Positions 37,807 through 46,624 of a DNA stretch of 64,000 nucleotides are shown piece by piece (the first letter of the stretch is position 1; every line of letters begins with the position of its first letter). The stretch is from positions 124,001 to 188,000 of the forward strand of contig JALNLA010000001.1 of the NCBI GenBank assembly GCA_023267975.1, read 5' to 3'. A program made the position numbers and the translations under genes. A model generated the notes under the pieces. The model made no database searches and was not told where the DNA came from. It was given only the letters and a program-made list of their open reading frames with translations. This DNA comes from Candidatus Terraquivivens ruidianensis. Lineage in GTDB: Archaea; Thermoproteota; Nitrososphaeria_A; Caldarchaeales; Wolframiiraptoraceae.

Positions 37807-38115
37807 GTGAACGAGTACGTAAGAAGATATCTTTGAAGGTTTGTGAAGAAAGTAGTGAATTAAGAATTACATAAATCGAGAACAACTTTAAGCACTCTAA
37901 ATGATAAACTTTACTCATTTAATGGAAGAAAACCTATCAGCAATTAGTTGGAATAATCAAAGATTGGCGAAGCGGGCACCCATCGCGGACACAACTCCTA
38001 CAAAAATCGGGTTCACATAATGTTAATGTATACTATCCGATACTCAGAGCTTACATACAAATAGATTATATCCATATTACAAAGTAATTTTATACAGGAC
38101 CCAAAACTTCACAGG

Positions 38116-38478
38116 CTATTTACGTAACTTCTCTTTTAAACTTTCACTCTGTGAAAGGACCCCTAAGAGGGCAGAAAGCGTATCCGCTACGTTTTTTATA
38201 TCTGAGGGTTCCGTAAGCCTTGAAAGGAGGCCGGAAAGTTGCTCCAGTTTTTCGGCGACAACGGTGCTCAAATTGTTTAGGGTGTAGGGCAGCATAGCAC
38301 CCACAACTTCCGAATTTTCCCTTATTTTAACAACCTTTTTATTACACTTTAAGCACCACAGTTCCCCCTTCACCTCAAAAATCGGGCTTGAGCACACGGG
38401 GCATATCTCAGGCGTCAGCTTTGCACCAGACTTTAGGGCTTGGGACATGCGCTGAATGTCCTCATCCTTCATACTCAT
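38116..38478 (-). CDS. UPF0148 (Sjogren/scleroderma autoantigen 1-like) zinc-ribbon protein
   Basis: The 120 residues start with a helical segment (MSQALKSGAKLTPEICPVC) and a four-cysteine ribbon CPVC...CLKC as in UPF0148. The C-terminal half is helical. The family function is unknown. ATG 38472 is an alternative start. It faces the origin region with its 3' end. Confidence 0.82.
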   Translation of the reverse strand: MSMKDEDIQRMSQALKSGAKLTPEICPVCSSPIFEVKGELWCLKCNKKVVKIRENSEVVGAMLPYTLNNLSTVVAEKLEQLSGLLSRLTEPSDIKNVADTLSALLGVLSQSESLKEKLRK

Positions 38479-38524
38479 GCCTTACTCATTAAATACCATC
38501 GGATGAGTGTATTTAACCGTTAAA

Positions 38525-39502
38525 TTACCAAAATTTAAACAACCTGAAGAGCACGGAAACATAACTCTTTACTCTTTCAGGCCTAAACGAGTTTGACGTC
38601 TCATCTATCTCCCTTATTTCATCATCATTCAACTTCCATCCAACGGCGCCGGCGTTCATTTCTACATGGACGGGTCTTTTCGCACCCGGTATCGCAACGA
38701 CAGTAGGCTCCTTTGTTAACCAATTGAGGGCCACTTGCGATATATGCTTCCCCCGCCGCTCGGCAATAACACGCAAGTTCTCGAGGATCTTACTCGCTCT
38801 TTTCAGGTTTTCAGGTGAAAATAAAATATCGAACCGTCTCAGAAGGTCTTTAGGAACATTTCCGGGTGCATATTTCCCAGTCAGTATGCCCTTAGCCAAA
38901 GGACTATAGGCTATGATCGTAATCTTTTCCCGTCTAGCATAAGGTAGCAAGTCCCTTTCGATTTTTCTATTTAACAAATTATATTCTACTTGGTTTGAAA
39001 CGATTTCTTCCGAGGAGAGTGCCTCCTGCGCCGTCTTTAATCGACTGAGTGAAAAGTTGCTGACGCCTATACACTTCACCTTCCCCTCCTTGACCAGTCT
39101 CTCCATAGCCCTCATCGTTTGCTTTATGGGAACAAAGGGATTAGGCCAATGTACCTGGTAAAGGTCTATCGCGTCAACTCTTAACCTCCTAAGACTCCTC
39201 TCGGCCGCTTTAATAACTCTGTCATATGAAAGGTTGCTGACCCATACTTTTGTGGCTAAAAAGACCTCTTCTCTCCTATCCGCTATGGCCCTTCCAACGA
39301 CCTCTTCGGATTTTCCCTCGCCATAGACTTCTGCGGTATCTATGAGGTTAATTCCTAACTCTATGGCCCGATGAATCGTAGCTATAGCATCGGACTCGTT
39401 ATAATCTTTACTCCATCCCCAGAGCCTCGTCCCTATTTGCCAAGTACCGAGTCCTATCGCAGAGACCCTAAAACCACTTTTACCCAGCTCGACGTATTCC
39501 AT
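38525..39502 (-). CDS. Aldo/keto reductase
   Basis: The 325-residue TIM barrel has the AKR catalytic tetrad: Asp in INLIDTAEVYGEGKSEE, Tyr of VYGEG, Lys in FLATKVWV and His in YQVHWPNP. The NADPH-binding end IPGAKRPVHVEMNAGA is also present. The substrate is unknown. It is divergent from the VIT-like membrane gene. Confidence 0.92.
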   Translation of the reverse strand: MEYVELGKSGFRVSAIGLGTWQIGTRLWGWSKDYNESDAIATIHRAIELGINLIDTAEVYGEGKSEEVVGRAIADRREEVFLATKVWVSNLSYDRVIKAAERSLRRLRVDAIDLYQVHWPNPFVPIKQTMRAMERLVKEGKVKCIGVSNFSLSRLKTAQEALSSEEIVSNQVEYNLLNRKIERDLLPYARREKITIIAYSPLAKGILTGKYAPGNVPKDLLRRFDILFSPENLKRASKILENLRVIAERRGKHISQVALNWLTKEPTVVAIPGAKRPVHVEMNAGAVGWKLNDDEIREIDETSNSFRPERVKSYVSVLFRLFKFW

Positions 39503-39586
39503 GCTCGTTTCTTAAAATTATAAACAAACACTAATTAAATACCTTAATCTCACACCGTCCTAAAAATTCCTAAGAGGAGAGGCATC

Positions 39587-40063
39587 ATGAGAAAGCCCCT
39601 CTTGAAGGGTTTGGGTTTTGGCATAACCTCTGGGGTGATAACTGCTCTGGGGTTATTGATAGGTCTCATATCCGGGACGCACTCCAAGTTGGCGGTCATA
39701 GGCGGTATATTGGCGTTGGCCGTTGCTGACTCCCTATCGGATGCGGTAGGAATTCATATCTCAGAAGAGGCGGAGAATGAGCACGGAGCTAAGGAGATAT
39801 GGGAAGCCTCGACCTTTACACTACTATCAAAGTTTGGACTTACGGTCAGTTTTATCGTACCAGTTCTGCTTTTTAACTTACAAGAAGCAATTTACTGGAG
39901 TATAGCGTGGGGTCTTATCACGCTCACAGCATTCAGCGCACACATGGCTAAGTCGCAGGGTAAGAGTGTACTTAAAGTTGTAGGAGAGCATGTCATGATA
40001 GCGGCCTTGGTCATAGTGCTGGCCCACGTTGTAGGCTCAGCAATATACGAAGCACTCGGCTAA
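39587..40063 (+). CDS. Small VIT1/CCC1-like membrane protein
   Basis: The 158 residues form about four membrane segments. The segment GFGITSGVITALGLLIGLIS and ALAVADSLSDAVGIHISEEAENEH resemble the start of VIT/CCC1 iron or manganese transporters, including the acidic residues after the second helix. It is shorter than canonical VIT (five helices), so transport of a divalent metal is only a family-based guess. ATG 39587 has AGAGGAGAGG upstream as a Shine-Dalgarno-like site. Confidence 0.65.
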   Translation: MRKPLLKGLGFGITSGVITALGLLIGLISGTHSKLAVIGGILALAVADSLSDAVGIHISEEAENEHGAKEIWEASTFTLLSKFGLTVSFIVPVLLFNLQEAIYWSIAWGLITLTAFSAHMAKSQGKSVLKVVGEHVMIAALVIVLAHVVGSAIYEALG

Positions 40064-40090
40064 AGCTAAAAACTTTTAAACAGTAAGCTT

Positions 40091-40225
40091 TTCCTCATAC
40101 ATGAAGCTGGGGCGGCCTACTTAGACCAAGATGTAGTGGTTGACGGTAACCTGATAACCAGCAGGGCATGGCCTGACTTACTTGCTATAATACGTGAATT
40201 CATAAGAAGTAAGTTGATTCCTTAA
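40091..40225 (+). pseudogene. Remnant of a PfpI/DJ-1 family peptidase (C-terminal fragment)
   Basis: In frame, FLIHEAGAAYLDQDVVVDG continues NLITSRAWPDLLAIIREFIR and ends KLIP-stop (TAA 40223-40225). This matches the C-terminus of PfpI/YhbO proteins, whose usual wording is D-x-x-VVVDGNLITSR. The catalytic Cys/His core is absent and only about 44 codons remain, with no start codon or promoter. It marks decay or deletion at the left edge of the methyltransferase island. Confidence 0.72.
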
Positions 40226-40437
40226 ATTTTTATTCATCATTACCTCAACGTATCTTTTATCGAACAACTCTCCACCCGCATTTCTTTACACGTTAAATCT
40301 CGCTTTTTCATATTCCTAAGCGCCCAAACTTTACGAGATAATCTGTTATAACGTTTTGGTTTACTTCTATCCATAATTTATTTAGACAATTTTTAGATTT
40401 GACATCATATACATCATTGTTCGCTATAAAATCACTT
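40226..40437. other. A+T-rich intergenic gap
   Basis: About 210 bp of A+T-rich sequence between the PfpI remnant and the methyltransferase 3' end. No gene, RNA or repeat is recognised. Confidence 0.5.
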
Positions 40438-41421
40438 TTAGTTATTCCACCATTTTATGCTTTCTTTATATTGTCTTATATCCTCCTCTTTTGCTGGCTT
40501 TCTAAATATGAAAAGATGCTCGTAATAGAGCAAGTAGAAATCCATATAGTATTTTTTATTTTTGTCTATGTTTACCCAACATTCATCTGCTACTTTTGTT
40601 AACCCTCCCCATTTTTCCCGCGTTGTTTTAGTTTTCCATTGATATTTTATCACATCTTCTCTGAGGATGAAACCGGCCTCAAGGAAGGCCTGCATTGTTC
40701 TGAAGGCGATTGGAACATGGTGCCTTCGTCTTCTCGTATCTCCTACAAGTATTGCGCAAAACCTTCCCGGTTTTAATACTCTATAGCTTTCCTTCGCTAT
40801 TTCTCTCATTCCATTTATGTATTCATTAACACTATGCATTGTTGATAGGTCTCCTGGTATTCTATCATTTTTGTTATAATGTATGATGCTTGCATATGGT
40901 GGATGTGTAGCTATAAGGTCAATAGATTCATCCTCAATTAAATTGAGGTTTCTTGCGTCTCCAATGTATGTTTTTATTTTAGTCTTAGGAAAATTAGGGT
41001 CAAGCGGGTTGTATTCAAAGTTTAGCCTATCAAGTGTGAGCATAATGCAGTTGATGTTTATGTCGACTCCGATGGCGTCTCTCCCGAGGAGCTTGCATTC
41101 TATTAGGGTTGTTCCTGAACCACACATTTGGTCTAAAACTGTTTCACCAGGTTTTGAGTATCTGAGTATTATGTTTCTTGCCATTTGAGGTGGCCAATTT
41201 CCTCTGAAATTTCCTTGATGTGTCGCCCATGTTCCTCTTTCCGGAAAAGACCAAACATTTGTGGTTTCAAGCTCGAAGTTTTTGGGTTGAAACTCTTTGA
41301 TTTTTTTAGGTTTTCCAATCTTAATCTTTACATTTTCTATTGTTACTTCGTCATGAGTTTTTACGAATTCTTCGTAGTCTTTATAGGTTATTTCTTTCAT
41401 GCTCATGTATCTTTCAGACAT
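40438..41421 (-). CDS. DNA (N4-cytosine/N6-adenine) methyltransferase
   Basis: From ATG 41421 the protein has 327 residues. It has the SAM-binding motif DQMCGSGTTLIE, then IGVDININ, GDAR and the catalytic motif IV THPPYASI (the (S/D/N)PPY motif, preceded here by His), so amino-methylation of DNA is expected. The ATG overlaps the stop of the RHH gene (ATGTCTGA), so the two form one unit; in-frame codons upstream to 41472 lie inside the RHH gene. The region is richer in A+T than its neighbours, suggesting horizontal acquisition. No recognisable restriction endonuclease is adjacent. Confidence 0.85.
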   Translation of the reverse strand: MSERYMSMKEITYKDYEEFVKTHDEVTIENVKIKIGKPKKIKEFQPKNFELETTNVWSFPERGTWATHQGNFRGNWPPQMARNIILRYSKPGETVLDQMCGSGTTLIECKLLGRDAIGVDININCIMLTLDRLNFEYNPLDPNFPKTKIKTYIGDARNLNLIEDESIDLIATHPPYASIIHYNKNDRIPGDLSTMHSVNEYINGMREIAKESYRVLKPGRFCAILVGDTRRRRHHVPIAFRTMQAFLEAGFILREDVIKYQWKTKTTREKWGGLTKVADECWVNIDKNKKYYMDFYLLYYEHLFIFRKPAKEEDIRQYKESIKWWNN

Positions 41422-41575
41422 TCTTAACACCTTTGCTGTTTTTCCGTATCCAATCACGAATCGCTTCTTCAACGGCCTTTTTCAAAAATCCTTTTTTAGC
41501 CTCAAATTTTTCCACAGCCACCCTTCTCAATTCCCTTTCAAGGTTATCATCTATCTCAAGGTTTATTTTTCCCAT
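41414..41575 (-). CDS. Ribbon-helix-helix-like small protein (53 residues)
   Basis: It starts MGKINLEIDDNLERELRRVA and continues FEAKKGFLKKAVEEAIRDWI. A short beta strand and two helices fit the CopG/Arc-type RHH fold common in antitoxins and small repressors. It is co-transcribed with, and overlaps by 8 bp, the methyltransferase. A TATA-like ATTTAAAG about 30 bp upstream supports the start. It may be the controller of the methyltransferase unit. Confidence 0.75.
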   Translation of the reverse strand: MGKINLEIDDNLERELRRVAVEKFEAKKGFLKKAVEEAIRDWIRKNSKGVKNV

Positions 41576-41663
41576 CTTAATCAACTATAGATATCTTCCT
41601 TTCTACATTTAAAGTATTCTTGGCAATATTTAAACAAAAAGAGCTAATCCTTACGAAAAAGCA

Positions 41664-42215
41664 ATGAATATGCTTGACGCGTCCAAAATCTTACGAAGTC
41701 TGCAACTTGGTCAACGCGTGGAAATGTATAGAGGTGTAAGAGGAACCATCGTTTCAGCAACTCGCACAGACAAAATTTGCCCACATGACTTCGCTGTCGG
41801 TTTAAAGACTCCTGGTAGAGATGAATTTTATCCTACACATATTCGCCTGTTATTTGACTTATACTTAAAGCGGCTTTCCAACGAAAAAGAGTCTCATCAA
41901 CTTTTTTGTAAACTTGAAAAAGTCTATGATGGAGATGATCCAGAGCTTTTGGCTCCTGAAGTCCTGAAGCTAGGTTTTCCGATGAAATTAGATGATTCTG
42001 ACATTAACTTGTATTATGCACAACTCTTAATGATTGAGCAGGATTTTAATTACGGACCACAAGGATGTAAAAAGTCAAGGTTGAATCCTCCAAGGGAGTT
42101 TTTAATGCGCTTCATTAGATGGGTTGCCTCCGGAGACGAAGAAGTAGATAAAATAATTTTCTGTGCCGTTCGCAATAAGCCGCCACCTTCCAAATATGCC
42201 ACACGACTCATTTAA
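41664..42215 (+). CDS. Uncharacterised protein divergent from the methyltransferase
   Basis: The 183-residue protein begins MNMLDASKILRSLQLGQRVE. I cannot name a family with confidence. Visible features are a beta-rich start (VEMYRGVRGTIVSATR), DKICPHDFAVGLKTPGRDEF and a helical C-terminal half with LMIEQDFNYGPQGCKKSRL followed by PPREFLMRFIRWVASGDEE. A GCAATATTTAAAC element lies upstream. Its A+T-rich composition and divergence from the RHH-methyltransferase pair suggest membership of the same module, possibly as its nuclease or specificity partner; that is inference. Confidence 0.7.
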   Translation: MNMLDASKILRSLQLGQRVEMYRGVRGTIVSATRTDKICPHDFAVGLKTPGRDEFYPTHIRLLFDLYLKRLSNEKESHQLFCKLEKVYDGDDPELLAPEVLKLGFPMKLDDSDINLYYAQLLMIEQDFNYGPQGCKKSRLNPPREFLMRFIRWVASGDEEVDKIIFCAVRNKPPPSKYATRLI

Positions 42216-42298
42216 GTTTACATATTGTTAAGAGTTATATCAATATCAACGATGGAAATGCACATCGATTAAGATGTTAAGCGCATGAGAGCAGGGAG

Positions 42299-43492
42299 CT
42301 AAACGAGCGTTAAGGCGATTAAAGAGGCTATAGTTACGGCAGCCGCAGGCAGCATGTACCTATAAGCGCTTGTGATGTTGGTTTTTAGGTACTCTGCCGT
42401 GAAAACAAGGCAAAGGTGGAACGGTGAAACTGTGTAACCTATAAACGCGGAGCCGTAAATTAGAGCAACGTCATGTACAGTTAGTACCATTCCGGCTGCA
42501 AATGTAGCAAATGAGAGAGCAATGGCCCCGGATATCGAAGCTAACACGTAACCTAAAAAGAACGGAAGCAACATTTCAAAGATGAGCGGTGGAAACATAA
42601 GGCCGAGCATGCTAATCGATGCTGGCACGTTGGTGCTTGTAATGAGCCCCTTTAACAACATGGCAGCGTAGAGCACGAGTGCTATGGTTAACGTCCTCTT
42701 ATCCATGAACGATTTTAGGACGCTCGTCCCCCTTGGCTTACCTATCAGCAACAGGCTAATTATGCCGATCAAAGTTCCTAGAGCTATACCGTACAATCCC
42801 ATGTTAAGAATTATGGCTAAAATTGTAGCTACTGCGACTGCTAACATGAAGGGAACAAGCGACATCCCACTCGAGCGCCGTCCAACAAGCCTTACCTCCG
42901 TCTGTCCCCTCTTTCTCATAAGCAACGGATACCCACACACAAACATTACAAACATCGACGGAAGCAAAAACACTATCAGGCTTGAAAGATTAATGGAGGC
43001 TAAGGCAGCCGTCAATATGAGCGCATCGTTGATTGGACACGCAAAAAGTAACGTATGTCTGTACCATACGTTTATGAAAATTTTCTCGCTCTTATTTAAC
43101 TCAAGGTCGTTACCAATCATATTAACAAAGGGCGCAGAGAGAAGGGCACCGCCCGCTATAGGTAGAAGGCCTAGGAATGAAGGAATTGTTATTGCAAGAA
43201 GCTTAAGGTTTCGAACCTTTGATACAATGTAAGACTGAGCTTCGTCGATCAACTTGGTGGCGGAATAGAGATTTACGAAGAAAACAATCTCTATTGCGAC
43301 TACTATCAGCAAAACTGTCGTTTCATTAACAAGCGTTAAAAACATTATACTGAGCACTTTCTGAATTGGTTGTGTCATGAAACCAAAGAATAAAGTGCCC
43401 AAAAACAAGGATATGCCGATGTTAGTCTTAAAGAGAACAATCGCAATGAGAATCGCTACGAGCGCTCCAATCAAGAAGATTAATTGCTCCAC
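42299..43492 (-). CDS. DUF401 family integral membrane protein (IT-superfamily-like transporter)
   Basis: The 397 residues are hydrophobic with about 10-12 helices. Conserved stretches SFLGLLPIAGGALLSAPFVN and VWYRHTLLFACPIND, and the C-terminal GSAFIGYTVSPFHLCLVFTAEYL, are typical of DUF401. Substrate unknown, likely an organic anion or peptide by superfamily. It lies on the same strand 39 bp downstream of rpl4, which may be read-through. Confidence 0.85.
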   Translation of the reverse strand: MEQLIFLIGALVAILIAIVLFKTNIGISLFLGTLFFGFMTQPIQKVLSIMFLTLVNETTVLLIVVAIEIVFFVNLYSATKLIDEAQSYIVSKVRNLKLLAITIPSFLGLLPIAGGALLSAPFVNMIGNDLELNKSEKIFINVWYRHTLLFACPINDALILTAALASINLSSLIVFLLPSMFVMFVCGYPLLMRKRGQTEVRLVGRRSSGMSLVPFMLAVAVATILAIILNMGLYGIALGTLIGIISLLLIGKPRGTSVLKSFMDKRTLTIALVLYAAMLLKGLITSTNVPASISMLGLMFPPLIFEMLLPFFLGYVLASISGAIALSFATFAAGMVLTVHDVALIYGSAFIGYTVSPFHLCLVFTAEYLKTNITSAYRYMLPAAAVTIASLIALTLV

Positions 43493-43531
43493 ACGTTCAA
43501 CTCCTTTGTCTTCTGCCGTTTTTTAAAAGCC

Positions 43532-44365
43532 TTAAGTTAAGAGTTTTTCCAACTTTGAATCGAGGGACAATAACGCCGACTTTGACCATATCACAAGCCT
43601 TGCAGGTCTCGCTCCTGGTGCCAAATGTAACACGCTCAAATCGCCCAGTTTGGTAAAGCCAACGCCGGGAAGGCTTGAAATCGCCTTTGCTACGCCCCTG
43701 TCATTTAAACAGACTATTAACGGACCGACTCTGTGTTTGTACCTTCTACCCCTCATCTTCCCCTTTCCAGCCCTGATTTTCTCCCTTTCACACCTCTCCA
43801 ACTCCTCCTTAAGACCAAGCCTCTCTAAGAATCCCCTTAACTCCTTCGTTTTACTGATGCTCTCTATATCGTCCGTAACGACTATCGGAAGCCTTAAACC
43901 ATCAGGAAGTTTATGGCCCCTTGACCTTACTGTCTCGGGTATGGCCGTGAACGCAATCGCTGACAGCAAGGATGCGAGCTTCTCCTTCCTGTTCAACTTC
44001 TTGTGGATTTTCTTCTCAGGTTTTGGTGGGTGCGTGGGTCTGCCGCCGACGGCAGAAGGTACAAATCCACCCGCCGTCGATTTTCCTGTACCAGCGCCTC
44101 TGATCCTGGCTATCCTCGCCATACCGTAGCCCGGACCCCAAGACTCCACAGAGTACTTATGAGCAGAGGCCTTTGAAGCACCCTTAGGCTGAAGTACATG
44201 CGTCATTAGATGAACGTATGCTCTCTTAACAATGTCCTCACGCGGCGGTGCATCGAAGACCCTTGGCAACTCCACCAACTCAACCTCCTTACACTCGAGG
44301 TTCAGTACTGGAACCTTAGGTCTTTGTCCCTTTTGAGACGTTAGCAGGTAAGACGTTATGCTCAT
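43532..44365 (-). CDS. rpl4: Ribosomal protein uL4 (L4)
   Basis: The 277 residues are an archaeal-type L4, with GAGTGKSTAGGFVPSAVGGRPTHPP forming the extended loop into the exit tunnel and KGKMRGRRYKHRVGPLIV in the C-terminal part. It follows L3 by 4 bp. L23, L2 and S19, normally next in archaea, do not follow. Confidence 0.96.
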   Translation of the reverse strand: MSITSYLLTSQKGQRPKVPVLNLECKEVELVELPRVFDAPPREDIVKRAYVHLMTHVLQPKGASKASAHKYSVESWGPGYGMARIARIRGAGTGKSTAGGFVPSAVGGRPTHPPKPEKKIHKKLNRKEKLASLLSAIAFTAIPETVRSRGHKLPDGLRLPIVVTDDIESISKTKELRGFLERLGLKEELERCEREKIRAGKGKMRGRRYKHRVGPLIVCLNDRGVAKAISSLPGVGFTKLGDLSVLHLAPGARPARLVIWSKSALLSLDSKLEKLLT

Positions 44366-44369
44366 GCTA

Positions 44370-45353
44370 TCACACCTGTATCAATGTAATGCGAGGAGGC
44401 TCATGATGGGTGGGCGGTCTCGCCGCAACCCTTAACACGATGGGCCTTTTCGGCGTACCGGGAACACTCCCTTCTAAGACTATTGCGCTACTACGCACTA
44501 TACCAAACTTATGAAAGCCGCCTTTCGGTGTAAGCTTGGGTCCATCGTTTTCCAACTTGAGCACTCTCTTGTTGAACTCCGTCCTGCGGTGGAATCCCGT
44601 TTGTCCTGACCTGGGCGAGGTGTACATTACGTACGCTGGCTTCCAAGGCCCGATAGCGCCGACACCTCTTCTCGTCTTTCTGGATTTCCTAGGCAGTATC
44701 TTGACACCGTATCTTTTGACGACACCTTGGAATCCCAGCCCGGTTGTGACGGCGATTACATCCACAAACTCGCCCTCTCGGAATACTTCAAACGGCGATA
44801 ACTCCTTACCAAGCTTTGAGAGGGCATAGTCCAAACATTTTTGGACGTCGTCGCCACCGACCTTCACCTCGAGTATATCGGGTTTTTTCTTAGGAAGCTT
44901 GACGAATTTAGGTTGGGACGCTATTATCAGCCTAACCTCTGATACTTCCTTCCTGAACTCTCCTATACGGCCCAGCTTCTCGTCTTCGTTGGACCTGAGC
45001 GTAACTATCTTTCTGTCAATCTCGGAAGGAAGGTTCTTGCTCCATATCTTCGTCAGCTCTACCAACCTCCCCCCCTCATCTTTGTAGAGGACTATGCCCG
45101 CGACTATCGCTGATGGTGCCGAGAGTATCGTTGCGACTTTCTGTATCTCGATCCCCTGCGTCGGAGAGCTGGGGGTCGTGTCCACGTAGTAAACCGAAGT
45201 TACGCCAGATTTGTATGCCAAAAAGCCCAAAGGTCTTGGCTCTCCCTTATAATCGGGCCAATACTTTACCTTAGGCACTAAATGTCTAGCTCTGCCCCTA
45301 GGCAGGAATGCCAGCGAGCCCCTCCTTGGTGCAGACTGCTTTCTATGGCCCAT
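44370..45353 (-). CDS. rpl3: Ribosomal protein uL3 (L3)
   Basis: The 327-residue protein begins MGHRKQSAPRRGSLAFLPRG and contains TTGLGFQGVVKRYGVKILP and SGQTGFHRRTEFNKR, the conserved L3 centre near the peptidyl transferase site. It is the first gene of the L3-L4 pair, with a 76 bp upstream gap that ends at the Lrp gene. Confidence 0.97.
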   Translation of the reverse strand: MGHRKQSAPRRGSLAFLPRGRARHLVPKVKYWPDYKGEPRPLGFLAYKSGVTSVYYVDTTPSSPTQGIEIQKVATILSAPSAIVAGIVLYKDEGGRLVELTKIWSKNLPSEIDRKIVTLRSNEDEKLGRIGEFRKEVSEVRLIIASQPKFVKLPKKKPDILEVKVGGDDVQKCLDYALSKLGKELSPFEVFREGEFVDVIAVTTGLGFQGVVKRYGVKILPRKSRKTRRGVGAIGPWKPAYVMYTSPRSGQTGFHRRTEFNKRVLKLENDGPKLTPKGGFHKFGIVRSSAIVLEGSVPGTPKRPIVLRVAARPPTHHEPPRITLIQV

Positions 45354-45429
45354 CTTCTAGCACCGGGTCGTTCGCTAATGAAAGTCTTGACAGATAACAC
45401 AGCAAAAAGGGCAAGATAAATACTTTCTA

Positions 45430-45885
45430 TCAATCTTCACCCCTCAAAGGATGCCTAGGGTCTTCTTTGACTATGCCCAGCACTAAATGCGTGAGCGTCC
45501 TTTCAACGTATGGTATCGAGAGGAGCCACTTCACAAACTTGTTAAGCTCCCCTCTACTCTTGAACCTCGCTACTATTATGGAGTCCGTCTCACCCGTCAC
45601 GTCATATACGCCGCTTACGTTCGGCCTCTCGGCCACTTGGCGCTGAACCTCTATCAGCTTTCCCTTAGAGATGGTCAGCTCTATTATGGCTGTGATCTCG
45701 TAGCCCAACTTCTCATAGTCCACGAGGGTCGTGTAACCCTTAATGACGCCCTCCTTCTCTAAAGCTGTCACCCTCGAAGCCACGGTCGCAACCGATATTC
45801 CAAGCTTCTTCGCTATGCTCCTGTAGGATGCCCTTCCATCCTTAACCAGTTCACGGATTATTGCCAAATCTATGCTATCCAGCAT
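45430..45885 (-). CDS. Lrp/AsnC family transcription regulator
   Basis: The 151 residues have an HTH (SYRSIAKKLGISVATVASRVTALEKEGVI) and a RAM domain (GKLIEVQRQVAERPNVSGVYDVTGETDSIIVARF). This is a full-length Lrp, which could partner with the HTH-less protein at 19160. It is divergent from the HD-hydrolase gene. Confidence 0.93.
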   Translation of the reverse strand: MLDSIDLAIIRELVKDGRASYRSIAKKLGISVATVASRVTALEKEGVIKGYTTLVDYEKLGYEITAIIELTISKGKLIEVQRQVAERPNVSGVYDVTGETDSIIVARFKSRGELNKFVKWLLSIPYVERTLTHLVLGIVKEDPRHPLRGED

Positions 45886-45976
45886 ACATGATGCCTAGAA
45901 TCCTAGCTCTTGCTTGTTATAAAAGTCTTAGTAGAAAACCAAAATCCTACCTGTCTAGGGAAATGGATTGTAAGTG

Positions 45977-46540
45977 ATGGGCTTGTCGGAACATAAACCG
46001 GAACTATTGCTAAAATTCCTTGAGTACGTTTATGCGTTGAAGGGGATAAGAAGAAAGGGTTGGACAAAAAGGGGTATTCCAAGGGTCGAATCGGTTGCAG
46101 ACCACACTTTTAGTCTCGCTTTGCTGTCTATGGTATTGGCCGACATGAAAGGTCTTGACACGGAGAAGGCGATTAGAATGGCGTTGCTCCATGACCTTTG
46201 CGAGCCGGTAACCGGTGACTTGACGCCGAAAGATAGGGCTAAGCTTGGCATCGAAAAGTCCATAGAGGAAGAATACAGAGCGATTGAACTCGTCCTTTCG
46301 TCCTTACCGCCAGAACTTACCAAAAATTACCTCGACTTATGGAAGGCATACATTACTGGGTCTACGGCCGAGGCGAAACTCGTAAGGGAGCTGGACTGTC
46401 TCGAGAGGGCCATACAGGCCGTCAGGTATGCGAAGAATACCCGCCTCAAGAAGGCTCTAAAGCCCTTTTGGGAGGAATTTTTAAAGACCTCGCAAGACGT
46501 CTTTCTTCGTAGCATAATGCAACACGTTATCAAGGATTAA
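45977..46540 (+). CDS. HD-domain hydrolase (YfbR/HDDC2-like 5'-deoxynucleotidase)
   Basis: The 187 residues carry the HD-fold metal residues: His in ESVADHTFSLALLS, His-Asp in LLHDLCEPVTGD, and Asp in RELDCLERAIQA. The family hydrolyses deoxynucleoside 5'-monophosphates. ATG 45977 is preferred over GTG 45974. Confidence 0.85.
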   Translation: MGLSEHKPELLLKFLEYVYALKGIRRKGWTKRGIPRVESVADHTFSLALLSMVLADMKGLDTEKAIRMALLHDLCEPVTGDLTPKDRAKLGIEKSIEEEYRAIELVLSSLPPELTKNYLDLWKAYITGSTAEAKLVRELDCLERAIQAVRYAKNTRLKKALKPFWEEFLKTSQDVFLRSIMQHVIKD

Positions 46541-46624
46541 AGAGCAACGTATGCCTTCTTCGCCCCCTCCTTTTGAGCCGAAAGAATCCGTGTTTAAATA
46601 GAGCTCTCAAGTTAGAATAGAGTG

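Larger units (their letters stand above)
37463..38115. other. Candidate replication origin (oriC) region
   Basis: This 653 bp gene-free stretch lies upstream of orc1/cdc6. It holds two ORB-like elements in inverted orientation (37609-37633 plus, 37782-37806 minus), each with TTCCATGAGAAA followed by AGGGGTGT, flanking about 150 bp of strongly A+T-rich sequence that could be the unwinding element. Beside ORB1 are a GTTGGA-AAC-TCCAAC inverted repeat (37595-37609) and a near-palindrome AAGGGGTGTACCCCCTT (37624-37640). Past 37810 nothing further is recognised. Confidence 0.75.

Noticed and set aside
37960-38020. Locally G+C-rich stretch in the origin region resembling part of a tRNA
   Set aside because: No acceptor or anticodon stem can be formed; treated as unassigned sequence.
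40399-41612. Plus-strand open frames opposite the methyltransferase and RHH genes
   Set aside because: Phe/Ser-rich antisense products of an A+T-rich gene; no start signals.
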